Positions 12,401 through 21,681 of a stretch of DNA of 64,000 nucleotides are shown in pieces (positions within the stretch are counted from its first letter, which is position 1; every line of letters starts with the position of its first letter). Below the pieces are notes generated by a model, which did not search any database, was not told the origin of the DNA, and saw nothing but the letters and a program-made list of their open reading frames with translations. The DNA is taken from positions 1,138,653 to 1,202,652 of the forward strand of contig CAJNDT010000001.1 in assembly GCA_905221615.1 (NCBI GenBank). Direction: 5' to 3'. The position numbers were made by a program, and so were the translations under genes. This DNA is from Symbiodinium sp. CCMP2592. Its lineage: Eukaryota; Sar; Dinophyceae; Suessiales; Symbiodiniaceae.

Positions 12401-14384
12401 TCAACATCATCCACGACAATGTCTTCTGACCCCGGAGGCGCCACTTCATATCCCTGTGCCTCCAATGTGTCCAGAAAAAGTCTCGAAGGATGGCTGATTC
12501 CAACTTGCAGGTCTGTGAAGAGTTGCCGGGCATGAACACTTGGAGTGGACCGTGCCAATGTCGACTCCAACCTCAAGAGTGATGTGTGATGGCCCTTTGC
12601 CTTCAAAGCCGTGATCGTCCGAATTTCTGCATCAGGTGACAGCAATCCCGCATAGGCATCTGGTGGAAGTGAAAAAAGACTGCAAGTCCAGACCCTGTTC
12701 ATCAGCAAATGCAAGCTCAACATCATGATTTTTTCTGCGGGCTCGTGTAAATCAGTATCCAGATGCTCCTTCCACAACTCGGTCTTCTGCAGGTTGGAGA
12801 CAATCTGCAACAAATGTTTGTCTGCTTTCCAGGCATCATTCACTGTCATCAACTCGGCATAACCTCGACCATCCTGCGGCGATTTAACGTTTTTTACTTG
12901 TTTCCCATACCATGTCCACAACGGTTCGGTCACTTTGTACAATATCTTGGAGTGATCGAAAAGGTCTTCTGTCATGAGATAGTATGCCAACTTGAAGCCC
13001 CCCATGCTGGCTTTCAACAAGCTGAGTTCTTTCCGTGGATCAGTGGCACGACCAGCCTGTGACAGCTTTTGCAAATCACCCAGTGCATCTTCCTGCCTCT
13101 CACCATTGTCAGAGTCCGGCACTCTGCCTTCGGACTCTGGCACTCTGCCTTCGAAGAGCTCCTTGCCCGATTGTGTATTCGCCGAGTTGGAATACAGGCT
13201 GAGTCTTTCCCTTGAGCAAGGGCTGAAAGATTGATCTTCACCGAAATGATCAGCCAGCAGCATTTTGAGGACATGAAACTCATGAAGTTGCTCACAACAT
13301 AGCTGGTTCCAGCTGAACCATCTGGAGGATTTCACCAAGCTGCCCTTCTTCATGAAGGATTCGACATTTGCAAGCATATGTTCAATCTCATGCTCGTCAC
13401 CGGATAGCTGCCTGTCTAAGTCATAGGCAATCTTATCTCGAAAAGCGTCCCACAACAAGCTTCTGCTCGGTGATGTGCAGGAAACAAAACTCGCCAGCAT
13501 TTCCTTCTTCTGCTGGTAGAAACCACCACTTCCAAAGGGTTTATAATTCAGGGCAAAGATGTAAGAGGAGTGAAGTTGTGCTTTCAGGAAGAGTCCTTTG
13601 AGGCATCTCGACATGCTGTTTTTGAAATCTCGAATGGCCCTGTGAATCTTGTCACATTTCACATGAATCATGTTTTCACGCATAGCATAGGCCATGCCAG
13701 CAAGTCCGATGCTGCCCTGGTCAAGGCCCAAGACCAGCAGTGGAATGTTCAGCCACCACTTCTCTGACTCTGGCAAGACGGGGAGCACATTTGTGATCTC
13801 TCCATCCTCAGACATTGTCTTCAGAAAGGAGACATGAGGAAAAGCTGGTGGCACTCTGCCTTCTGGCACTCTGCCTTCTGGCACTCTGCCTTCAGCCGGA
13901 TCCGGATTGTCCCTCAACCACTGAAAACAGCGGTCAATGTCATTGTCTTCTTTTCCAACTTGGAAAACCACCCTGCTTTCATATCTTTTCACAGGCCTCT
14001 GCCCAAGAGAGGGGGCGATCTTGAAAGAGCCCAAATCCATTCGCCCTCTGTGCAAAATCCAGATTTGGTGACTGATCGCTTGAAGCTGCCTGAATGCAGC
14101 AATCCTTTCCAGCTTCTTTCGCTTTGATATGTGAAGAAGCAGGTCGTCGTCAAACCGGTCTTGTGGAGAAACTTGTCCAGTCTTCATCACTTGCATGGGT
14201 GCAAACACTGCAGCAGAAATCTCATTCGCCCAAGCCACTGTCACAAGACAATCGCTGGTGCTGTGAGTAGACCCATCGGCGATGAAGTTGATTTGTCGAC
14301 AGTGCTGCATAGCAGTGATAGCTCTCTCCTGGTACAACCGATTGGTTCGAAGCTGCCACTCGTCACAGCTGGACTCAGGCACAC
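9449..14384 (-). CDS. Spliced gene, unknown; first exon weakly RNase-H/transposase-like
   Basis: Exon 1 (14384-11513) encodes about 957 residues. It opens after CCAGCTCAG with no ATG, so an upstream exon probably exists. Exon 2 (11406-10215) joins it in frame through a 106-bp intron (11512-11407, GT...AG; ...HPK|EMSQ...). A further open exon (about 9936-9449) ends with TAA, but I could not fix its exact splice. Exon 1 has FIADGST (about residue 33), three EGRVP repeats (164-178), LGLDQGS (219) and CDKIHR (243-248). The spacing of D36, D221 and the HR box recalls RNase-H-fold transposases, but that is inference only. Exon 2 has an acidic stretch, a Lys/Ala-rich linker and Pro-rich EGRVPAPPAE repeats, then a Cys-containing C-terminal part. 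The gene lies outside the 14.7-kb duplication, so it is single-copy here. Confidence 0.6.
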
Positions 14385-14539
14385 CTGAGCTGGCAAGTCA
14401 AAGAGCGATTCGTTCACTGCAATAAATAGTTGAGATACAAGTACAACTTGGACTTCAACACCATGCGCAAGCAACACCATTCTTCGGCCTCCCATGGAAG
14501 AGTCCGGGTCACCCGGGCTTCGTCATTTTCGGGAGGGGC

Positions 14540-14667
14540 CACCTGGCACGTTAGCGCATGTGTCCAGATGTCATGGTCGGCTGCCCGCCGACCGTTGGCC
14601 CCAACCCCCCCCTAGACTGCACGACCCTGGGGCCCTTTCCCTGGCTCCACACCCGGCCAACAGTGTG
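14540..14667. repeat. Two-hairpin structured element, copy 1
   Basis: Hairpin 1 at 14540-14570: CACCTGG pairs with CCAGATG (one mismatch), loop core GTTAGCGCAT, followed by TCAT. A TTGGCCCCAA box follows near 14595. Hairpin 2 at 14648-14667: CACACC against AGTGTG around loop CGGCCAAC. A GGCCTCCC box lies upstream near 14485. The strand of any transcript is unknown. Confidence 0.65.
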
Positions 14668-15014
14668 TCGGTAGCTGCCAAATTGGCGGGCATGCAGCTG
14701 CCGCGTGGTAGAGCAACACACACCAAACCCCATTCTGAACATGTTGGCACTCTGCCTTCGACAAACACAACCGAACAGCAAGCCAAGCAAGGTTCTCTGC
14801 TCAATAACACAACCATGTCCCAAGAACGGACGGCCTCCCTTCTTTGTTCGGAACCTGGAAGTCTGGCCCGGACAACACGATCCGAGGTCGCAGAAAATCC
14901 AGCTAGGTAAGGCAACCTTGAGGAGGTTCGACTGACACTCTAATTACTGTACTTCTGCGCGATATTTGGCCTCCCATGTTGCAAAGGGGGACACTCGGGT
15001 GCCGAGCTCGGACC

Positions 15015-15144
15015 CAGCCAGCACGTTAGCCCATGTGTCTGGCTGTCATCACCAGGTGTCCGCTCTGGTGGTTGGCCCCAAGTCATCGTTCGGTTCCGTC
15101 TTCCACGGTCCCCCAAAGCGACCCCATGCCCGGCCATCGGCATG
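15015..15144. repeat. Two-hairpin structured element, copy 2
   Basis: Hairpin 1 at 15015-15045: CAGCCAG pairs perfectly with CTGGCTG, inner CAC/GTG, one bulged base, loop GTTAGCCCAT, then TCAT. A TTGGCCCCAAG box lies near 15073. Hairpin 2 at 15125-15144: CATGCC pairs with GGCATG around CGGCCATC. Hairpin 2 and its downstream sequence are duplicated at 15210-15229. Confidence 0.7.
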
Positions 15145-15209
15145 CAAGCGCGGCTGGTGAATCAAAACTGGACACACCGCGACTTGTTGGTAAGGTCCGT
15201 GTGACAACG

Positions 15210-15229
15210 CATGCCCGGCCATCGGCATG
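15210..15229. repeat. Extra hairpin-2 module
   Basis: A second perfect copy of CATGCC-CGGCCATC-GGCATG. It lies in an 85-bp direct duplication that includes the following GGTGAATCAAAACTGGACAC sequence. Confidence 0.65.
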
Positions 15230-15286
15230 CAAGCGCGGCTGGTGAATCAAAACTGGACACACCGCGACTTGTTGGTAAGGTTGGTG

Positions 15287-15345
15287 TGACAAAGAATTCA
15301 CTATAATCTTAAACAACTGGCTAACAAAACAACATTCTACTATGA
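15287..15345. repeat. Direct repeat shared with 17543-17600
   Basis: GTGACAAAGAATTCACTA and the following AATCTTAAACAACTGG and AACAAAACAACATTCTACT recur at 17543-17600 with few changes. It lies between structured modules at the first site and at the 3' end of the next gene at the second, so it may be a shared gene-end sequence. Confidence 0.65.
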
Positions 15346-15467
15346 ATGAGACGGAGGAACACACCAGCTCAACAACACAGACATGTCCCAAGAACGGCCT
15401 CCCTTCTTTGTCCGGTATTGCTTCCGGTGACTTGCATGACTGCTTCGATGTCACCAGGTCACAGCCC

Positions 15468-15590
15468 CAGCCGGCGCATTAGCCCATGTGCCCGGCTGTC
15501 ATCTACACCCTGCCCCTGGGATAGGTTGGCCTCAAGGCTGTGACACAGGCAAACCGAACGCCTCACACATGGCCAATGGTGTGGGGAGCA
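15468..15590. repeat. Two-hairpin structured element, copy 3
   Basis: Hairpin 1 at 15468-15498: CAGCCGG pairs with CCGGCTG, inner CGCA/TGTG with a G-T pair, loop TTAGCCCA, then TCAT. A TTGGCCTCAAG box lies near 15524. A weaker hairpin 2 (CACACATGGCC...GGTGTG) lies near 15568. Confidence 0.65.
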
Positions 15591-16230
15591 ACCCTGGTGG
15601 GGCAGGGGTTTACTCCTTAGGTAAGGCAACACCGAAGAGGTGCGACTGGCACTCTGCCTCGGCACTCTGCCTCTGTCGTCGATCCAAGAGAACAGAAAGC
15701 ATGTGCTCAGCAGAAAGAGATATAGCCTAATCATGGGTTAGCGGCCTCCCCCATTTGCTGAAATCCACCCCACTCGGCCAAGGTGGGTCGCCATGCTCAC
15801 AGGGACTGAATTAAGATGACAGCGCTGTGCCGGATCCCGTCGCAGCTGTTGCTCAGCAGGCCATTGGCACACCTGCGATGTAACAGATCCCGGAGACTTG
15901 GTTTGCTTCGGCGTAAACATCGCCCGCAACGCGCCGATAGAAACAAACCAGGCACAGGCCGAAATCACCCTGTGAGTAGCAGGCTCTAGGCACAGCTGGC
16001 GGCTGGGGTAGTGGAAACTTACAGCAGGCTGCTACACTGCCAATACAGGCCATGCCAAACGATCAACGATAGACCTGATCCCAGGGCCACTTGCGCGCAA
16101 AAGTGAGCACAGGCAAGAACTGAAGAAGGCACTATCTCACCCTTCTCTTTACAACACAACTCAAGCGGCCTCCCTTTTAGGATCTCACCGGGGGGGGAAG
16201 GAAACACCCGCCCCCCATTTAAGCCACCCC

Positions 16231-16300
16231 CAGCAGGCGCATTAGCGCATCGCCCTGCTGTCATACCCCTCGGGCTGTAGGGGAGTTGGCCCCAAGGGTG
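16231..16300. repeat. Two-hairpin structured element, copy 4 (hairpin 1 and box)
   Basis: Hairpin 1 at 16231-16260: CAGCAGG pairs with CCTGCTG, loop core ATTAGCGCAT, then TCAT. TTGGCCCCAAG follows near 16288, and GGCCTCCC lies upstream near 16166. No hairpin 2 recognised. Confidence 0.6.
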
Positions 16301-16439
16301 GCCGCCACGAGGCCACGCAGGCGTCAGTGGCCAAGCTTTCAGCTCCGGATGGATCGCTGCCCCCAACACGGCAAACAAGATGGAACCTGGCAGGTCTCTA
16401 GGGCCCCCTCGGCCAGCCCGCTGCTCAGGTTTAGGTCGG

Positions 16440-16580
16440 GCAAGCGAATCGACAAGGACGTTTATGATCAAAAGCAAGCACAGCAAACCACTAAACCCTA
16501 CTAAAAAACCCTTAGAAGTTTTACTGGCACGCTGCCTTTGGCACTCTGCCTTTCATAAATTTGATCACAACCTGACACTT
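16440..16580. repeat. Direct repeat, first copy (second at 17012-17150)
   Basis: CAAGCGAATCGACAAGG, CACTAAACCCTACTAAA, AGAAGTTTTACTGGCAC and a doublet of GGCACTCTGCCTTT followed by CATAAAT recur 572 bp downstream. This is a local tandem duplication of the structured-module region that has since diverged. Confidence 0.8.
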
Positions 16581-16727
16581 AATGACTACTCACTCGATTC
16601 GGCCTTTCATGTTGCGCACTCGGTCGATCAACAGTTCAAGAGCCTCCCCTGCTGCCACCGAGTGGGTCATCATCTCGCACTGACTACTGGCTAGCCAGAG
16701 CGTGCAGAGACATAAAGGGGGGGCTCC

Positions 16728-16845
16728 CAGCAGGCACGTTAGCCCATGTGTCCTGCTGTCATAGGGATCTGGTCAGCAGATCCCCGTTGGCCTCAAGAGC
16801 CCGAAAATCCCAAACAGCGGCCCGCCACACCCGGCGAACGGTGTG
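16728..16845. repeat. Two-hairpin structured element, copy 5
   Basis: Hairpin 1 at 16728-16758: CAGCAGG/CCTGCTG with inner CAC/GTG, loop GTTAGCCCAT, then TCAT. A TTGGCCTCAAG box lies near 16788. Hairpin 2 at 16826-16845: CACACC/GGTGTG around CGGCGAAC. Confidence 0.7.
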
Positions 16846-17011
16846 AACTACAAGCTGCCCTGCACTAGCGAACCCTCAGGGAAGTGACCCCGGCTAATGG
16901 TGTGCGACTATAAGTTGCCCTGCACTACGTTCTTCCCTCAGAGCCCTGTGCGAGACACAGCGAGACACAGCGAGTCCTGGGTAGCGGCCACACACATGCC
17001 TCCACATGCCG

Positions 17012-17150
17012 GCAAGCGAATCGACAAGGATTTTCTGATCAACAGCAAGCGCAGCAAACCACTAAACCCTACTAAACCCTGAGAAGTTTTACTGGCACTC
17101 TGCCTTTGGCACTCTGCCTTTCATAAATATTAAATGCACAACCTGACTTA
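17012..17150. repeat. Direct repeat, second copy
   Basis: Second copy of the 16440-16580 segment, 572 bp downstream. It includes two adjacent GGCACTCTGCCTTT motifs and a CATAAAT end. Confidence 0.8.
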
Positions 17151-17604
17151 CGCATCCCTTTCTGTAACGGCCTCCCCGGCGTCTTTGCAAAGACGAACGT
17201 GCTCTGACAGTCATGCGGACCGGAGACTTAGGCCACCCCCATGCGGCCGAGATATGGGGTCACCCCGCTCTGCCATGGGGATATGAGGCTCTCAACGACC
17301 ACTAGCAGCTGCAAGCATTTGCCCGCGCTATGCTTATGTCGCCCTCTGCTCGAAAAGAAGCAGGACGTCGTGGTCGTCGTGGTGCCATCCCAGAGTTCGC
17401 AGCGGATACTTCTGCCCCCGACATTACCTTCTGCTGGACTTGGCCAACAGCTTGGCGCAAGAGCCGAACGTCGGGTCGGCCATGGCACGAGCGGTAGTCG
17501 AATTTAGTTCGACTGTGGCGCGGGTACGTGGCATCAAATGAATGTGTGACAAAGAATTCACTAATCTTAAACAACTGGTTAACAAAACAACATTCTACTC
17601 CATA

Positions 17605-18657
17605 TCAAATCACCAAGGAACCATGCAGGTCGCTGCGTTCGTCCTGGTTCTTGAGAATGAGGGCTTGTCGCAAAGAGGTCCCACTTTTTGCAGCGCCCTC
17701 TAGCAACTTCCAGCTGCTTTTGATGTCCACAGTCTTTTTCAATGGAACACGCTTGCCCAGAAGTGCCCTGCGAGACGTCACAGGCACACCAGCATCATGT
17801 ACACTCAAGTAGTGCCCAATGACATACACGTGGAGGCCGGCTGACAATGTCTCGGACAGACACTCATGTATGTGCATGAAGGCATTCACGACTGTCTTGG
17901 CAAATCCATGAGCCTGCCCCGACGGTTGAAGCGCTCTGTGTTTTTTTGCCATGGTTGCAAAGGCGATGATGTAGTAGATGCTAGTTTCAACCTCCTCCCA
18001 ATCTCGTGGCACTCTGCCTTCAGATTCATCTCGGAGAGATGAAGACAGCGTCCTTGCATTGAACATAGATTCCCAAAGCTGACGCAAAGATCGGGACGTG
18101 TTGCCTGCCAGCGATTTCATCATCCAAGCGGCAAAGCCTGACACCAACCCAGCTGATTGAAGAAACCATGACACTCTGCCTTCATCCAACTGCATGACCA
18201 GAGGCTCATCACTGATAGTTTCCCACACACGTACCATAGCATCATTCAGTTTTCTCTTGTACCATTCCCTGTGGGCGTCTGTCCTTGTGTCGAAGGATGC
18301 TTGCAACATGAATCGGGCCAAGGCTGTGGAAGATGCCACATTCTCCTGTACAGCATCAGGGTTTGGCACTCTGCCTTTTTGACTTTGCACATGTGACCCC
18401 CAGTTCGCAGCCAAGGGGGTCTTCCTGAGAAGATCACTGAAGAAGTTGTACCATTTGTGGTACTGTCGACGTTCTGAGCCGTTCCTGTTGCTCTCATCGA
18501 AAAACAAGTCCAGACGCCCCCACAGTTCGCCCTGTGAGAGCCAAGCTGCTCTCGCTGGCAGTTTTGCATCATTTTCCAAGTTAAGCAATTGCCCATCACG
18601 GAGCAATAGCATGACCCACAGTTTCAGAAGCATCACCGAAATCCTCCAAAGCAACAC
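17605..18657 (-). CDS. Unknown protein, about 350 residues (copy A)
   Basis: Open frame beginning at a GTG just after TTCAAGTACAG, so the visible start is probably a splice acceptor, not an initiator. The mid part is charged and aromatic (RRQYHKWYNFFSDLLRK, FMLQASFDTRTDAHREW). The motif is read as KGRVP near residue 94 and EGRVP near residue 214. No family recognised; probably soluble. It is the last gene before the structured-module region. The second copy is cut by the assembly gap. Confidence 0.6.
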   Translation of the reverse strand: MLLWRISVMLLKLWVMLLLRDGQLLNLENDAKLPARAAWLSQGELWGRLDLFFDESNRNGSERRQYHKWYNFFSDLLRKTPLAANWGSHVQSQKGRVPNPDAVQENVASSTALARFMLQASFDTRTDAHREWYKRKLNDAMVRVWETISDEPLVMQLDEGRVSWFLQSAGLVSGFAAWMMKSLAGNTSRSLRQLWESMFNARTLSSSLRDESEGRVPRDWEEVETSIYYIIAFATMAKKHRALQPSGQAHGFAKTVVNAFMHIHECLSETLSAGLHVYVIGHYLSVHDAGVPVTSRRALLGKRVPLKKTVDIKSSWKLLEGAAKSGTSLRQALILKNQDERSDLHGSLVI

Positions 18658-19213
18658 TGTACTTGAATCTTACTAAAGACTGACACACACCTGCACTTGT
18701 GTAACAAGCCCCAGTTCACAACACATTGAATTCTTAAGAAATCAACCCAAAGACTCACGATGACATGTCAGCAGCCACAGCATGTCACTCGAACTTGAGA
18801 CAGGAAACTATCGCAGATGGCACTGAACTGACAACCACATGGAATGATTAACACAGGCCACCGATGCCTGCAACTGGAGGTCGAGACACCAGCCAGGTCA
18901 TTGCCACCTGCACGACAGCAGCATACGAACTGAGACAATACCGACAAACACATCTGATCACGGAGTGACTGAAGCTCTCTACATGTTCATTGCACAGCTG
19001 CACCAGCTCGGATCACTCAGATCCTTCCACGAGGCGGCGAGGATTTTCCTCGGCACCTCGTGGAGGGAACGGACGGGGTCCAGGGCTCAACCCAGTCCCA
19101 ACATTGGAAAGCAGAATACCAACAAGACAGAAGGTCGAAAGATGAAGCAAGCTCATTTAACTCTAGAGAATTATGGCACTCTGCCTTATTGGCACTCTGC
19201 CTTCAGCTACAAT
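18658..19213. other. Intergenic segment
   Basis: No convincing gene. It holds two GGCACTCTGCCTT motifs, at 19174 and 19191, just past the 3' end of the methyltransferase-like gene. Acceptor-like CAG sites exist, so small exons of the downstream gene cannot be excluded. Confidence 0.5.
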
Positions 19214-20371
19214 TCATGTTGGGACATCCCTCATCATATGAAAGGCCACAGCCTTGCCGAACTCCGGGGTGTACTCCTCTGACACCTGAAGATCTTCAGG
19301 ACGACCGGTGAACTTCTCACAATCTCGATCAACGCAACCAGCACTTCCTCTGACATGGGAAGGATAGCTGCGCCGCATACCATTGATGTGCTGACAGTTG
19401 CTCCACAGTTGAAGCGGTTTCAGGATGGGCTGGCCGAAGGCACCACCATAGGTTTTGACCTTCATAGCCTGGATCATTCCCATGACACGATCGACGAGTG
19501 GAATGTCGAACAGCATGCTGGAGCAAGGCTGCTCGATCACAAACCGGTTGTCATTCAAAGCCGCGAGCAAAGTCAACAGCAGCGTCACATACATGAAACG
19601 ATTGCCTTCTTGGCATGCCAGCGATCGCTCAGGTTCTCCCATCCAGTCATTGGCAATGGACCTTCCAGTACTGTATTTACAGAGTTGGACGAAGGAAGAG
19701 CATGGAGTTCCAAACCACAACAGGCCGTGTTTGTGTGTTTGACACACAGCATTGACAGCCAGGCGAAGTCCTCTCACAGAAAGAATATCATGATCTGTGC
19801 CGTACCTGATGTCCAAGGCTAGCCCCTGCCAGCCAGCACGGAGCATCTCCCGACTGAGGTTGCCCTGCCCTGCAAAGATCTCCAGGAAGTGGAACCTGGC
19901 ACTCTGCCTTATGTTCCGCTTCCAATGACAAAAGTTGATGAGGAATCTCATCTGTTTCTTCCATGGCCACGAAGTCATGATGGGAAAAGTTTCTGATAAC
20001 ATTTGTTGCCAGATTGATATCATCCAGGAAAACCCACTGGCTTCAAGAATCACATCATAGTTGCACTCAGGCAGAACTTCATAAGGACCTTCATTATGGA
20101 ACTCCAGAAGCGACGGGTCAACTTCGCAAAGGCGCAGAACATCCTGTCCTCTCGAAATGGCCAAGAATCTCTTCTCCAGTTCGATGTTTGCATCAAACTG
20201 CCGCCGAATGTCTGCTAACAGTCTTCTTCTTGTTTCAGCCGGGTCATCTGCTGCTGCAGACATGGCACTCCGAATTGCACTGTGCATGGCACTCTGTCCT
20301 ATCCGCAAGAAAGTGTAACACCTTAACCTCAAGGGTGTTCGAATTAACAACGTAATTGTGAACCAGCACAT
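19214..20371 (-). CDS. C5-methyltransferase-like SAM-binding protein (copy A, intact)
   Basis: ATG-started, 385 residues. Residues about 162-173 read FLEIFAGQGNLS, a class-I methyltransferase motif I. LALDIRYG (184-191) fits the acidic strand-2 end. GTPCSSF (221-227) sits where C5-cytosine methyltransferases have PCQ, and VIEQPCSS (278-285) where they have ENV. The fold assignment follows these motifs. Whether it methylates DNA is open, because PCSS and EQP are not canonical. The 13-bp motif is read here as RQSA at residues 155-158, immediately before motif I, and lies in a linker. The N-terminal part is charged and unrecognised. Copy B has a TGC-to-TGA stop at C253. Confidence 0.65.
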   Translation of the reverse strand: MCWFTITLLIRTPLRLRCYTFLRIGQSAMHSAIRSAMSAAADDPAETRRRLLADIRRQFDANIELEKRFLAISRGQDVLRLCEVDPSLLEFHNEGPYEVLPECNYDVILEASGFSWMISIWQQMLSETFPIMTSWPWKKQMRFLINFCHWKRNIRQSARFHFLEIFAGQGNLSREMLRAGWQGLALDIRYGTDHDILSVRGLRLAVNAVCQTHKHGLLWFGTPCSSFVQLCKYSTGRSIANDWMGEPERSLACQEGNRFMYVTLLLTLLAALNDNRFVIEQPCSSMLFDIPLVDRVMGMIQAMKVKTYGGAFGQPILKPLQLWSNCQHINGMRRSYPSHVRGSAGCVDRDCEKFTGRPEDLQVSEEYTPEFGKAVAFHMMRDVPT

Positions 20372-20670
20372 TCAGCAGTTGACACACTTGTGAGTCGATT
20401 GATCCATCACAACACAAGGATGAGACAGACATGATGCAATCACTCGTTGAAATTCACATGTGGCATAGTTGTTGCAGACCATGACTTCATGCTCAAGCAA
20501 TCAAATACAGCACTGCCAGACCCTCACTCGATTCTCGTTTTTCTGGTACCGCACACAGCAGTCCATCCATCGTCCTCGACGATTCCGAGGCCACCGAGGT
20601 GGCAGACACAAGCATTCTTGGCACTCTGCCTTCTGTAAAGTTTCCAAGCTGTCATTGAAAGACATCAACC

Positions 20671-21681
20671 TTAGGGCCACCAGAAATCTTCAGGTGGCTC
20701 ACAGTCGGAGGGTGGTTCTGATGAGATATACCCCGATCGACGACCACGAATGCGAAATCCTTTGCCTTCACCTGCAGAATCATACTGATTTGAGTCTGGG
20801 GACGACTGAGCTTCGTCCAGTGCGTCCATCTCCTCATTGTCTGACTCCTCACCTTCCTCCACATCTGAGGGGGCTCCATCATCCGCTGAGCCGCGCTGAC
20901 TCCAGTCCGGGTCTTCTTCTGAGATGTGCCCATAATCAATACCCAAACGACCCCGCCCTCCAAGCTCACCAAGGCGAACATCTCGAACACCTTCCTCAAT
21001 CACATCTGAGTCTGAGGCGTGAATCTCACCTTCGGCACGAGCTGGCCCAGTCAACCAGGCATCCGGGCGAGATTCCAAACGAAAAAAGATTTGACCACGA
21101 ACTCCACTTTCGAACTCATCTGGCACTCTGCCTTCCGGCACTCTGCCTTCTGGCACTCTGCCTTCAGTAGCTCCACTGTTGGCATTATTGTTAGGGCCAG
21201 GATAGCCATTTTCAGGCATCGGCCTTGGCGGCACTATTGGTGGCGGCGGGTTGTCTGGAGCATTGAAACACATGGCACAAATTCGCCGTCCCAACTGCCG
21301 ACGTTGCATCTCTTCAGGGGTCAAGTTCTCAAGGGTGACCAGAACAATGCGGCCCTCCCTAACAGTAACCACATCCGGCTCGAAGTTGATCATGATCGGG
21401 GTCTCCATAATGTCCAACGCTTCTGCCACAGCTTGGGCAATCTCAAACTCATGTCGCGCAGGGGCGGGAGGTCTTGGGCCAGGTGGGTAAGGTGGCCGAT
21501 TCACAGGCGTTGGTGGCGGCGGACCCATTTGTGGCCCTGGCACTCTGCCTTCCGCCCCACCACCTTCTTCACCAATGCCATTCACACCGGTTGGCGGCAC
21601 TCTACGAGGCCGTCGCTTCGGAGTCCTCACCCCGCCGATCCTCCCCGCTGCTGCCGGTTTGGCCTTCGGTTTCGGTGCCAT
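20671..21681 (-). CDS. Pro-rich/acidic protein with triple EGRVP (copy A)
   Basis: I place the start at ATG 21681 (MAPKPKAKP), in a good context after ACC; the longer frame upstream lacks an ATG. About 336 residues. Order: a basic N-terminus, a Pro/Gly-rich stretch (PPPPTPVNRPPYPPGP), a compact middle with ICAMCFNAP, three tandem EGRVP repeats, then a strongly acidic C-terminal third ending FWWP. No family recognised. Disordered, possibly nuclear or nucleic-acid associated from composition alone. It lies between the RING gene and the methyltransferase-like gene on the same strand. Confidence 0.6.
   Translation of the reverse strand: MAPKPKAKPAAAGRIGGVRTPKRRPRRVPPTGVNGIGEEGGGAEGRVPGPQMGPPPPTPVNRPPYPPGPRPPAPARHEFEIAQAVAEALDIMETPIMINFEPDVVTVREGRIVLVTLENLTPEEMQRRQLGRRICAMCFNAPDNPPPPIVPPRPMPENGYPGPNNNANSGATEGRVPEGRVPEGRVPDEFESGVRGQIFFRLESRPDAWLTGPARAEGEIHASDSDVIEEGVRDVRLGELGGRGRLGIDYGHISEEDPDWSQRGSADDGAPSDVEEGEESDNEEMDALDEAQSSPDSNQYDSAGEGKGFRIRGRRSGYISSEPPSDCEPPEDFWWP

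Larger units (their letters stand above)
14385..17604. other. Intergenic region built of repeated structured modules
   Basis: No convincing gene. The stretch is a patchwork of repeated modules: a GGCCTCCC box, a covarying hairpin ending in TCAT, a TTGGCCYCAAG box, a second hairpin with a CGGCCAAC-type loop, and copies of the GGCACTCTGCCTT motif (14745, 15648, 15660, 16526, 16539, 17094, 17106). The individual elements are listed separately. A similar but shorter array occurs near the right end at 50.4-51.1 kb. Exons of the gene starting at 14384 could lie here. Confidence 0.7.
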
